From Aplectana chamaeleonis (taxonomy: Eukaryota > Nematoda > Chromadorea > Rhabditida > Cosmocercidae): a stretch of 64,000 nucleotides of DNA. The notes beneath the pieces are model-generated. The model searched no databases, had not been told where the DNA came from, and worked only from the letters and a program-made list of their open reading frames with translations. This document shows positions 26,501 through 37,252 of the stretch, one piece after another. Positions within the stretch are counted from its first letter, which is position 1, and every line of letters begins with the position of its first letter. The stretch covers positions 854,535 to 918,534 of the forward strand of contig JAPDOI010000290.1 in NCBI GenBank assembly GCA_029168955.1, in the 5' to 3' direction. Both the position numbers and the translations under genes were made by a program.

Positions 26501-29500
26501 TAAATTCGTTCATTTTTCATTTCGAACGAACGAATTTCGAATAAATTCGTTCATTTTTCATTTCGAACGAACGAATTTCGAATAAATTCGTTCATTTTTC
26601 ATTTCGAACGAACGAATTTCGAATAAATTCGTTCATTTTTCATTTCGAACGAACGAATTTCGAATAAATTCGTTCATTTTTCATTCCGAACGAACGAATT
26701 TCGAATAAATTCGTTCATTTTTCATTTCGAACGAACGAATTTCGAATAAATTCGTTCATTTTTCATTTCGAACGAACGAATTTCGGATAAACTCGTTCAT
26801 TTTTCATTTCGAACGAACGAATTTCGAATAAATTCGTTCATTTTTCATTCCGATCGAACGAATTTCGAATAAATTCGTTCATTTTTCATTTTGAACGAAC
26901 GAATTTCGAATAAATTCGTTCTTTTTTCATTTCGGCGAACGAATTTCGAGTAAATTCGTTCATTTTTCATTTCGAACGAACGAATTTCGAATAAACTCGT
27001 TCATTTTTCATTTCGAACGAACGAATTTCGAATAAATTCGTTCATTTTTCATTTCGAACGAACGAATTTCGAATAAATTCGTTCATTTTTCATTTCGAAC
27101 GAACGAATTTCGAATAAATTCGTTCATTTTTCATTTCGAACGAACGAATTTCGAATAAATTCGTTCATTTTTCATTTCGAACGAACGAATTTCGATTAAA
27201 TTCGTTCATTTTTCATTTCGAACGAACGAATTTCGAATAAATTCGTTCATTTTTCATTTCGAACGAACGAATTTCGAATAAATTCGTTCATTTTTCATTT
27301 CGAACGAACGAATTTCGAATAAACTCGTTCATTTTTCATTTCGAACAAACGAATTTCGAGTAAATTCGTTCATTTTTAATTTCGAACGAACGAATTTCGA
27401 ATAAATTCGTTCATTTTTCATTTCGAACGAACGAATTTCGAGTAAATTCGTTCATTTTTCATTTCGAACGAACGAATTTCGAATAAACTCGTTCATTTTT
27501 CATTTCGAACGAACGAATTTCGAGTAAATTCGTTCATTTTTCATTTCGAACGAACGAATTTCGAATAAATTCGTTCATTTTTCATTTCGAACGAACGAAT
27601 TTCGAATAAACTCGTTCATTTTTCATTTCGAACGAACGAATTTCGAATAAATTCGTTCATTTTTCATTTCGAACGAACGAATTTCGAATAAATTCGTTCA
27701 TTTTTCATTTCGAACGAACGAATTTCGAATAAATTCGTTCATTTTTCATTTCGAACGAACGAATTTCGAATAAATTCGTTCATTTTTCATTTCGAACGAA
27801 CGAATTTCGAGTAAATTCGTTCATTTTTCATTTCGAACGAACGAATTTCGAGTAAATTCGTTCATTTTTCATTTCGACGAACGAATTTCGAGTAAATTCG
27901 TTCATTTTTCATTTCGAAACAACGAATTTCGAATAAATTCGTTCATTTTTCATTTCGAACGAACGAATTTTGAATAAACTCGTTCATTTTTCATTTCGAA
28001 CGAACGAATTTCGAGTAAATTCGTTCATTTTTCATTTCGAACGAACGAATTTCGAATAAACTCGTTCATTTTTCATTTCGAACGAACGAATTTCGAATAA
28101 ACTCGTTCATTTTTCATTTCGAACGAACGAATTTCGAGTAAATTCGTTCATTTTTCATTTCGAACGAACGAATTTCGAATAAATTCGTTCATTTTTCATT
28201 TCGAACGAACGAATTTCGAATAAATTCGTTCATTTTTCATTTCGAACGAACGAATTTCGAATAAATTCGTTCATTTTTCATTTCGATCGAACGAATTTCG
28301 AATAAATTCGTTCATTTTTCTTTTCGAACGAACGAATTTCGAATAAATTCGTTCATTTTTCATTTCGAACGAACGAATTTCGAATAAATTCGTTCATTTT
28401 TCATTTCGAACGAACGAATTTCGAATAAATTCGTTCATTTTTCATTTCGAACGAACGAATTTCGAATAAATTCGTTCATTTTTCATTTCGAACGAACGAA
28501 TTTCGAATAAATTCGTTCATTTTTCATTTCGAACGAACGAATTTCGAATAAATTCGTTCATTTTTCATTTCGAACGAACGAATTTCGAATAAATTCGTTC
28601 ATTTTTCATTTCGAACGAACGAATTTCGAATAAATTCGTTCATTTTTCATTTCGAACGAACGAATTTCGAATAAATTCGTTCATTTTTCATTTCGAACGA
28701 ACGAATTTCGAATAAATTCGTTCATTTTTCATTTCGAACGAACGAATTTCGAATAAATTCGTTCATTTTTCATTTCGAACGAACGAATTTCGAATAAATT
28801 CGTTCATTTTTCATTTCGAACGAACGAATTTCGAATAAATTCGTTCATTTTTCATTTCGAACGAACGAATTTCGAATAAACTCGTTCATTTTTTATTTCG
28901 AACGAACGAATTTTGAATAAATTCGTTCATTTTTCATTTCGAACGAACGAATTTCGAATAAACTCGTTCATTTTTTATTTCGAACAAACGAATTTCGAAT
29001 AAATTCGTTCATTTTTCATTTCGAACGAACGAATTTCGAATAAACTCGTTCATTTTTTATTTCGAACGAACGAATTTTGAATAAATTCGTTCATTTTTCA
29101 TTACGAACGAACTAATTCCGAATAAATTCATTCATTTTTTATTTCGAACGAACGAATTTCGAATAAACTCGTTCATTTTTTATTTCGAACGAACGAATTT
29201 TGAATAAATTCGTTCATTTTTCATTACGAACGAACTAATTTCGAACAAATTCGTCCATTTTTTATTTCGAACGAACGAATTTTGAATAAATTCGTTCATT
29301 TTTCATTACGAACGAACTAATTTCGAATAAATTCGTTCATTTTTTATTTCGAACGAACGAATTTTGAATAAATTCGTTCATTTTTCATTTCGAACGAACG
29401 AATTTCGAATAAATTCGTTCATTTTTTATTTCGAGCCAACGAATTTCGAATAAACTCGTTCATTTTTTATTTCGAACGAACGAATTTCGAATAAATTCGT

Positions 29501-32500
29501 TCATTTTTCATTTCGAACGAACGAATTTCGAATAAACTCGTTCATTTTTCATTTCGAAAGAACGAATTTCGAATAAATTCGTTCATTTTTCATTTCGAAA
29601 GAACGAATTTCGAGTAAATTCGTTCATTTTTCATTTCGAACGAACGAATTTCGAATAAACTCGTTCATTTTTCATTTCGAAAGAACGAATTTCGAATAAA
29701 TTCGTTCATTTTTCATCTCGACCGAACGAATTTCGAATAAATTCGTTCATTTTTCGTTTCGAACGAACGAATTTCGAATAAATTCGTTCATTTTTCATTT
29801 CGAACGAACTAATTTCGATTAAATTCGTTCATTTTTCATTTCGAACGAACGAATTTCGAATAAATTCGTTCATTTTTCATTTCGAACGAACGAATTTCGA
29901 ATAAATTCGTTCATTTTTCATTTCGAACGAACGAATTTCGAATAAATTCGTTCATTTTTCATTTCGAACGAACGAATTTCGAATAAATTCGTTCATTTTT
30001 CATTTCGAACGAACGAATTTCGAATAAATTCGTTCATTTTTCATTTCGAACGAACGAATTTCGAATAAATTCGTTCATTTTTCATTTCGAACGAACGAAT
30101 TTCGAATAAATTCGTTCATTTTTCATTTCGAACGAACGAATTTCGAATAAATTCGTTCATTTTTCATTTCGAACGAACGAATTTCGAATAAATTCGTTCA
30201 TTTTTCATTTCGAACGAACGAATTTCGAATAAATTCGTTCATTTTTCATTTCGAACGAACGAATTTCGAATAAATTCGTTCATTTTTCATTTCGAACGAA
30301 CGAATTTCGAATAAATTCGTTCATTTTTCATTTCGAACGAACGAATTTCGAGTAAATTCGTTCATTTTTCATTTCGAACGAACGAATTTCGAGTAAATTC
30401 GTTCATTTTTCATTTCGAACGAACGAATTTCGAGTAAATTCGTTCATTTTTCATTTCGAACGAACGAATTTCGAATAAATTCGTTCATTTTTCATTTCGA
30501 ATGAACGAATTTCGAATAAATTCGTTCATTTTTCATTTCGAATGAACGAATTTCGAATAAATTCGTTCATTTTTCATTTCGAACGAACGAATTTCGAGTA
30601 AATTCGTTCATTTTTCATTTCGAACGAACGAATTTCGAGTAAATTCGTTCATTTTTCATTTCGAATGAACGAATTTCGAATAAATTCGTTCATTTTTCGT
30701 TTCGAATGAACGAATTTCGAATAGATTCGTTCATTTTTCATTTCGAACGAACGAATTTCGAATAAATTCGTTCATTTTTCATTTCGAACGAACGAATTTC
30801 GAATAAATTCCTTCATTTTTCATTTCGAACCAACGAATTTCGAATAAATTCGTTCATTGTTCAATTCGAACGAACGAATTTCGAATAAATTCGTTCATTT
30901 TTCATTTCGAACGAACGAATTTCGAATAAATTCGTTCATTTTTCTTTTCGAACGAACGAATTTCGAATAAATTCGTTCATTTTTCATTTGGAACGAACGA
31001 ATTTCGAATAAATTCGTTCATTTTTCATTTCGAACGAACGAATTTCGAATAAATTCGTTCATTTTTCATTTCGAACGAACGAATTTCGAATAAATTCGTT
31101 CATTTTTCATTTCGAACGAACGAATTTCGAGTAAATTCGTTCATTTTTCATTTCGAACGAACGAATTTCGAATAAATTCGTTCATTTTTCATTTCGAACG
31201 AACGAATTTCGAATAAATTCGTTCATTTTTCATTTCGAACGAACGAATTTCGAATAAATTCGTTCATTTTTCATTTCGAACGAACGAATTTCGAATAAAT
31301 TCGTTCATTTTTCATTTCGAACGAACGAATTTCGAATAAATTCGTTCATTTTTCATTTCGAACGAACGAATTTCGAATAAATTCGTTCATTTTTCATTTC
31401 GAACGAACGAATTTCGAATAAATTCGTTCATTTTTCATTTCGAACGAACGAATTTCGAATAAATTCGTTCATTTTTCATTTCGAACGAACGAATTTCGAA
31501 TAAATTCGTTCATTTTTCATTTCGAACGAACGAATTTCGAATAAATTCGTTCATTTTTCATTTCGAACGAACGAATTTCGAATAAATTCGTTCATTTTTC
31601 ATTTCGAACGAACGAATTTCGAATAAATTCGTTCATTTTTCATTTCGAACGAACGAATTTCGAATAAATTCGTTCATTTTTCATTTCGAACGAACGAATT
31701 TCGATTAAATTCGTTCATTTTTCATTTCGAACGAACGAATTTCGAATAAATTCGTTCATTTTTCATTTCGAACGAACGAATTTCGAATAAATTCGTTCAT
31801 TTTTCATTTCGAACGAACGAATTTCGAATAAATTCGTTCATTTTTCATTTCGAACGAACGAATTTCGAATAAATTCGTTCATTTTTCATTTCGAACGAAC
31901 GAATTTCGAATAAATTCGTTCATTTTTCATTTCGACGAACGAATTTCGAATAAATTCGTTCATTTTTCATTTCGAACGAACGAATTTCGAATAAATTCGT
32001 TCATTTTTCATTTCGAACGAACGAATTTCGAATAAACTCGTTCATTTTTCATTTCGAACGAACGAATTTCGAGTAAATTCGTTCATTTTTCATTTCGAAC
32101 GAACGAATTTCGAGTAAATTCGTTCATTTTTCATTTCGAACGAACGAATTTCGAATAAACTCGTTCATTTTTCATTTCGAACGAACGAATTTCGAATAAA
32201 TTCGTTCATTTTTCATTTCGAACGAACGAATTTCGAGTAAATTCGTTCATTTTTCATTTCGAACGAACGAATTTCGAGTAAATTCGTTCATTTTTCATTT
32301 CGAACGAACGAATTTCGAGTAAATTCGTTCATTTTTCATTTCGACGAACGAATTTCGAGTAAATTCGTTCATTTTTCATTTCGAACGAACGAATTTCGAA
32401 TAAACTCGTTCATTTTTCATTTCGAACGAACGAATTTCGAATAAACTCGTTCATTTTTCATTTCGAACGAACGAATTTCGAATAAACTCGTTCATTTTTC

Positions 32501-32981
32501 ATTTCGAACGAACGAATTTCGAGTAAATTCGTTCATTTTTCATTTCGAACGAACGAATTTCGAATAAACTCGTTCATTTTTCATTTCGAACGAACGAATT
32601 TCGAGTAAATTCGTTCATTTTTCATTTCGAACGAACGAATTTCGAATAAATTCGTTCATTTTTCATTTCGAACGAACGAATTTCGAGTAAATTCGTTCAT
32701 TTTTCATTTCGAACGAACGAATTTCGAATAAACTCGTTCATTTTTCATTTCGAACGAACGAATTTCGAGTAAATTCGTTCATTTTTCATTTCGAACGAAC
32801 GAATTTCGAGTAAATTCGTTCATTTTTCATTTCGAACGAACGAATTTCGAATAAACTCGTTCATTTTTCATTTCGAACGAACGAATTTCGAGTAAATTCG
32901 TTCATTTTTCATTTCGAACGAACGAATTTCGAATAAACTCGTTCATTTTTCATTTCGAACGAACGAATTTCGAGTAAATTC

Positions 32982-34228
32982 GTGGGTGTAAAGTATTCTC
33001 CAATTTTTTCAAGGGGTTGAAACCCATGGGTTGGCGAAAATTTTACATGGGTGTTAAGTATTCTCAGATTTTTTCAAAGGTTGAAACTCCTGGGTCGGCG
33101 AAAATTTCACGTGGGTGTAAAGTATTCTCCAATTTTTTCAAGGTGTTGAAACCCATGGGTTGGCGAAAATTTTACGTGGGTGTAAAGTATTCTCCAATTT
33201 TTTCAAGGGGTTGAAACCCATGGGTTGGCGAAAATTTTACATGGGTGTTAAGTATTCTCCGATTTTTTCAAGGGGTTGAAACTCCTGGGTTGGCGAAAAT
33301 TTTACGTGGGTGTAAAGTATTCTCCAATTTTTTCAAGGGGTTGAAACCCATGGGTTGGCGAAAATTTTACGTGGGTGTAAAGTATTCTCCAATTTTTTTA
33401 AGGTGTTGAAACCCATGGGTTGGCGAAAATTTTACATGGGTGTTAAGTATTCTCCGATTTTTTCAAGGGGTTGAAACCCCTGGGTTGGCGAAAATTTTAC
33501 GTGGGTGTAAAGTATTCTCCAATTTTTTCAAGGGGTTGAAACCCATGGGTTGGCGAAAATTTCACGTGGGTGTTAAGTATTCTCCAATTTTTTCAAGGGG
33601 TTGAAACCCATGGGTTGGCGAAAATTTTACATGGGTGTTAAGTATTCTCAGATTTTTTCAAAGGTTGAAACTCCTGGGTCGGCGAAAATTTCACGTGGGT
33701 GTAAAGTATTCTCCAATTTTTTCAAGGTGTTGAAACCCATGGGTTGGCGAAAATTTTACATGGGTGTTAAGTATTCTCCGATTTTTTCAAGGGGTTGAAA
33801 CCCCTGGGTTGGCGAAAAATTTACGTGGGTGTAAAGTATTCTCAAATTTTTTCAAGGGGTTGAAACTCCTAGGTTGGCGAAAATTTTACGTGGGTGTAAA
33901 GTATTCTCCAATTTTTTCAAGGGGTTGAAACCCATGGGTTGGCGAAAATTTTACATGGGTGTTAAGTATTCTCCGATTTTTTCAAGGGGTTGAAACCCCT
34001 GGGTTGGCGAAAATTTTACATGGGTGTTAAGTATTCTCCGATTTTTTCAAGGGGTTGAAACCCCTGGGTTGGCGAAAATTTTACGTGGGTGTAAAGTATT
34101 CTCCAATTTTTTCAAGGGGTTGAAACCCATGGGTTGGCGAAAATTTTACGTGGGTGTAAAGTATTCTCCAATTTTTTCAAGGGGTTGAAACTCCTAGGTT
34201 GGCGAAAATTTTACGTGGCTGTAAAGTA
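32982..34228 (+). repeat. 65-bp tandem repeat array
   Basis: About 19 head-to-tail copies with a 65-bp period, for example unit starts at 32982 and 33047. The unit opens GTGGGTGTAAAGTATTCTCC and contains GGGGTTGAAACCCATGGGTT, in which AACCCATGGGTT is a perfect 12-bp palindrome and GGGTT/AACCC a second small inverted pair. Variants replace CCCATGGG by CTCCTGGG or CCCCTGGG, and ACGTGGG by ACATGGG. Some units lack one or two bases. A longer order is visible: 33017-33214 recurs almost exactly at 33601-33798, 584 bp (about nine units) later. Three units make 195 bases, so 65-codon frames appear by arithmetic; I see no reason to call them genes. Confidence 0.95.
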
Positions 34229-34763
34229 CAATACCGCGCGTATCTTTTGGTCATCCGGCGCGCTAGGGCGCCGTAGCGCGCCGTTTGGCGTCGTTTCTCC
34301 ATAATTCGGCTCAAAGTTGTTTAATTCCGAAATAAACGTCAGATTAGAAATCAGCATGGAAAATGCGACCTAGTGAACGTACGAATGATTTAAAAATCTC
34401 ATAGGAGAGAATTTGGGTTACGGTAGCTATCGAATGTTTCCTGTGTCCAAAAGGATTGGCGATTGAGAGTAGTAGAATATGGTTTTTCAACATTTCCTTG
34501 TATTTATCACATTCGTATACTGTTTTTTTAACCTCTGAGTTCCTTCCGGAGCGTTCTGTCACCAATCAATCAAGAAATTTTTCATACAAAACCACCATTC
34601 CTAACCATGTGTGGATGTGAAGGTTATCGAACTACGAACTTCCTCTATATTTGTGATTATTTTTAGAAAAAAATGTCAAACTTCATCGAGAATTTAGGAT
34701 AGAAGAAGTCAGTCCGACATTTCGTCTTTAAGATAAAATGATTTTTTGCTTTTGGATATAAAG
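34229..34763. other. Single-copy segment, no supportable gene
   Basis: Follows the 65-bp array. It begins with a GC-rich stretch holding a hairpin (annotated separately), then turns AT-rich. The part around 34410-34620 resembles, at perhaps 75-80% over its best stretch, the spacer of the large palindrome: AGCGTTC, CAATC, ATCAAGAAATTTT, ACAAAACC and TGGATGT occur in the same order at 34551-34620 and 36780-36850. A 73-codon minus-strand frame at 34344-34565 starts with TTG, not ATG, and has no other support. Confidence 0.6.
34256..34283. repeat. GC-rich inverted repeat (hairpin)
   Basis: CGGCGCGCTA (34256-34265) and TAGCGCGCCG (34274-34283) are perfect reverse complements around the 8-base loop GGGCGCCG, which itself contains the palindrome GGCGCC. 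It lies about 28 bp past the end of the 65-bp array in otherwise AT-rich DNA. The function is unknown. Confidence 0.85.
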
Positions 34764-35054
34764 ATGGCCGGTTCCGTGGCAAATTTTACCAGGCATGTGG
34801 AAATTACAGCAATGCAGCTCTTGACCTTTGCGGGACAAAATCAGGTCCAAAATCAGGTACTGCATTAAATCCTTTCAAAAAATCTACAATTGGGAATATT
34901 AAAGATTTTTTAGAAGTTTAAATTTAATTTGTGTTCCCAAATTTTATTTTTATACTAAAAACCTCCTGGGACACCAAGCATTTTTTAACAGCGCATGAAT
35001 ACGCTTGTTAATCGATCCAGCGATGTGGAATTTGCCGGCACATTCCAAACTTAA
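34764..35054 (+). pseudogene. Two-exon gene-like fragment, product unknown
   Basis: Candidate exon 1 runs from ATG at 34764 to CAG at 34856 (31 codons, starting MAGSVANFTRHVEITAMQLL). It is followed by a GT at 34857 and a 135-bp AT-rich intron ending TTTTTTAACAG at 34991. Candidate exon 2 (34992-35051) continues in the same phase for 20 codons (RMNTLVNRSSDVEFAGTFQT) to TAA at 35052. The phase match, splice sites and higher GC in the exons support a real ancestral coding sequence. A 51-residue product is short, and the frame stops only eight bases before the palindrome arm begins at 35063, so I read it as the 5' remnant of a gene cut off by the rearrangement. I do not recognise the protein. 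A short intact gene is the alternative. Confidence 0.35.
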
Positions 35055-35170
35055 AAAAAGAGATTGTAAAATTGAATTTTCATCAGGATTTCCTAGTTTG
35101 GACTCCATACCAGACGCTTCTTGCAACTAATTATTTTTCAAACTCCATTCATAAAATTCTTATGAAATCA

Positions 35171-35523
35171 GGGAATTCACAATGTCTTCGGCCACCAAAG
35201 TATTAGCCGCTATAGTGAGGACCGAATATTTTCGAGTTATTTGAGTTTTTTTTATTTATTTATCAGTTATTTGAAAATGTTCGAATATTCGATTTTTTTT
35301 CGAAGCTTGAGTACTGCTCCATGTCTGGAAATGAAAAACAGCGCGAAGCCATTCTGGCTTTGGAGCAAAAAAAATGATTGATTGAATTATTCGAAATTAT
35401 TCGGTTCTCACTATACTAGCCGCTAAGGTCTCACCAGCGACAATTGCGCAGAGCCATGTTCAGAGGGGTCTCGCGGCCGTTGCAGGCGCCGTCAGCCAGA
35501 ATCATCCCACTGTCCTAGACTGA
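35171..35523 (+). pseudogene. Exon-like reading frame split by a MITE (left arm)
   Basis: After an acceptor-like ATGAAATCAG (ending 35170), one frame reads MSSATKVLAA up to 35211, is interrupted by the MITE, and resumes at 35425 with KVSPATIAQSHVQRG, then an Ala/Val-rich stretch and ...SQNHPTVLD, ending TGA at 35521-35523. The frame joins if the MITE and one copy of the 10-bp flanking repeat are ignored. This resembles the last exon of a gene with higher GC than its surroundings. The right-arm copy has lost the ATG and carries an in-frame TAG. Its phase does not fit directly to the upstream two-exon fragment. I do not recognise the protein. Confidence 0.3.
35212..35414. mobile_element. MITE, left-arm copy (203 bp)
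   Basis: Begins ATAGTGAGGACCGAATA and ends with the reverse complement ATTCGGTTCTCACTAT. The inverted similarity continues imperfectly for about 30 bp. It is flanked by near-identical 10-bp direct repeats, ATTAGCCGCT at 35202-35211 and ACTAGCCGCT at 35415-35424. It has no coding capacity. A non-autonomous DNA transposon fits. The flank length (8-10 bp) suggests a hAT- or Mutator-type target duplication, but the superfamily cannot be settled from this copy. Confidence 0.8.
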
Positions 35524-35811
35524 CCTCAGAACAGGTCTGGAAATGGCCTTCCCTCCTTCTCAATACCGCTTTTTGCTTCAAAAAGCGTTCACGGTGAAGG
35601 TAAAAAAAAAACGAAATTACGGGTGGTACAATTATAGGAAAACATTAAAACAGTGCAGTGAAAAGGTAATAGTTTGAAGTGCCCCATAGTTGGTTGATAT
35701 TGGCCTTTTATGGATCGATCATGGTCTCAAATCCTTCCGATTTGTGGTAGGTATGACGTAGGGATCAGTTTGACGGACCATCATAGCATTCAATTGAAGG
35801 GGAGGCCCACT

Positions 35812-35880
35812 ACATGATTGGAGCAGTTGGTGTGCTCGCCGTCAATGGGAGAACGTTGCGGGTTCAGTTCTTACGTTTGC
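35812..35880 (+). ncRNA. tRNA-like module 1 (A and B boxes), left arm
   Basis: TGGAGCAGTTGG at 35819-35830 matches the pol III A-box consensus at 11 of 12 positions. GGTTCAGTTCT at 35861-35871 resembles the B box, and the 30-base gap is tRNA-like. A D-arm is visible: GAGC and GCTC pair around AGTTGGTGT. The acceptor and T stems do not pair well, so this is not an intact tRNA. A decayed tRNA or the head of a tRNA-derived SINE would fit. Confidence 0.4.
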
Positions 35881-35947
35881 CCGTGGTTTTTGCACTTAAC
35901 TGCGCCTGTTTCATCACTTCAAAGGTTTGATAGCTCGCGTTAACATG

Positions 35948-36016
35948 TGCGGGTTGGAGTAGTTGGCGTGCGCGCCGTTGTGATGAGAACGTCGCAAGTT
36001 CATTTCCCATACAGCA
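35948..36016 (+). ncRNA. tRNA-like module 2 (A and B boxes), left arm
   Basis: TGGAGTAGTTGG at 35955-35966 and AGTTCATTTCC at 35997-36007 repeat the arrangement of module 1 with the same 30-base gap, 136 bp downstream. CGTT and AACG can pair around an 8-base loop at the anticodon-arm position. The D and acceptor stems are weak. A tandem relation with module 1 is clear; pol III activity is inferred only from box similarity. Confidence 0.38.
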
Positions 36017-36391
36017 TCGTAGTTTTTGCGTTGAAGGGTGTTTCATCGTGACAAACACGGAATAAACATAACTATGACATTAGTATTCGTTGGAATGTCT
36101 TCTCACGAAATATTTCTCGTGGTGTTGTGAAAACACGAGGTGGTTTAGTACAAGCCCTAGACCCTCGTCTTTGGGCTGGAGTAGTTCTCTTGGCCCATAT
36201 CAGGGAATGGCCTTACTTGGGGTTCAACTGTGAACAGAATTTTTTGCGATTTTCGTGAACGAGTCTGGGCTATGAAATGTCAAATTTCAGCTAAATTCAA
36301 AATATGCTTACTATTCGACTGAGAGGAGAAAATATATACTCCAGCCCCAAAATGGGGGTCCGAATTCATAAATCAGCCCAGATTATTAGTT

Positions 36392-36867
36392 ACGGTTAGC
36401 TTCTGAAAGTTTGCATTGGCGAGTGGCGATTTCGGGTTGCTCAATTTCCGTTCCAAGCCGAGCTCTGAGGGTGGCTCTGAACATCTTCAAAAAAAATTCT
36501 TGTACTTTATCAAGCTCGAATTAGCGCTCCATAGGTTTTGAAGAAGCGTCAGAAGGGTTCTCTGAAGTAGGCAGTTCGTCGTGGTACCATCAAAACTGAC
36601 GTATCGCAGCCCATTCGCCACTAGGAACTTTGATTTTGTTTTCAGGTTTATTCCGACTTCTTGACAAATTTCGAATAACAGAAAGTTTCTTCACACGTTC
36701 TATTTTCGCAGATAAGCTGCTCACCGCATCGTCAAGATTTGGACCTCTTCAAATACTACTTCGTTCAACAAAAACCACAGAAGCGTTCCGTCGCCAATCT
36801 ATCAAGAAATTTTCAGCACAAAACCGCTATTGCAAGCCATATATGGATGTACTACTACCAATAGCTC
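36392..36867 (+). other. Palindrome spacer with an open frame of unknown status
   Basis: The 476 bp between the arms. A nematode-like 3' splice signal GTTTTCAG lies at 36638-36645. It is followed by a frame open from 36645 to a TGA at 36891-36893, which includes AFRRQSIKKFSAQNRYCKPY; the end of the frame lies in the right arm. The frame has no ATG of its own near the start. The region around 36780-36850 is a diverged relative of 34551-34620, where the related frame is broken by a stop, so this may be a coding remnant. No family is recognised. Confidence 0.35.
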
Positions 36868-37252
36868 AACTAATAATATGGGCTGGTTTATGAAATCGGA
36901 CCCCCATTTTGGGGCTGGAGTATATATTTTCTCCTCTCAGTCGAAGAGTAAGCATATTTTGAATTCATCTGAAATTTGACATTTCATAGCCCAGACTCGT
37001 TCACGAAAATCGCAAAAAATTTAGTTCACCGTTGGACCCCAAGCAAGGCCATTTCTTGATATGGGGCCAAGAGTACAACTCCAGCCCCAAGACGAGGGTC
37101 TGGGGCTTGTACTAAAGCACCCCGTGTTTTCACAACAACACGAGAAATATTTCGTGAGAAGACATTCCAACGAATACTAATGTCATAGTTATGCTTATTC
37201 CGTGTTTGTCACGATGAAACACCCTTCAACGCAAAAACTACGATGCTGTATC

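Larger units (their letters stand above)
1..32981 (+). repeat. 41-bp satellite array, left (forward orientation)
   Basis: Head-to-tail tandem repeat with a 41-bp period, about 800 units; it runs off the left window edge. The unit begins GAACGAACGAATTTCGA and ends AAATTCGTTC plus a T-rich tail (ATTTTTCATTTC). Within each unit GAACGAATTT and AAATTCGTTC are perfect reverse complements separated by CGAGT or CGAAT, so each unit can form a 10-bp stem with a 5-base loop. The unit is not a multiple of three, so no frame stays open. CGAGT units dominate roughly 1-10000 and CGAAT units roughly 13200-31900; the last kilobase mixes CGAGT units with units carrying AAACTCG. The array ends abruptly inside a unit where the 65-bp repeat begins. 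It contains no gene. Confidence 0.98.
35063..36391 (+). repeat. Large palindrome, left arm
   Basis: This segment is repeated in reverse complement at 36868-38192. The outer ends begin ATTGTAAAATTGAATT on both sides; the inner ends reach ATTATTAGTT. By eye the arms agree at roughly nine bases in ten with small indels. The arm contains, from outside in, an exon-like piece split by a MITE, two tRNA-like modules, and a stretch with AGCCCCAAAATGGGGG (a short inverted repeat). I see no target-site duplication outside the arms, so the palindrome looks like an inverted duplication, not a simple transposon with long terminal repeats. Confidence 0.93.

Noticed and set aside
1..32981. CRISPR array
   Set aside because: The 41-bp units are contiguous with no unique spacers, and the context is eukaryotic.
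33017..33798. Two near-identical 65-codon frames in the 65-bp array
   Set aside because: Three 65-bp units make 195 bases, so identical frames follow from the repeat; they are copies from the 584-bp block duplication.
34344..34565. 73-codon minus-strand frame
   Set aside because: Starts with TTG, has no splice signals and no recognisable domain.
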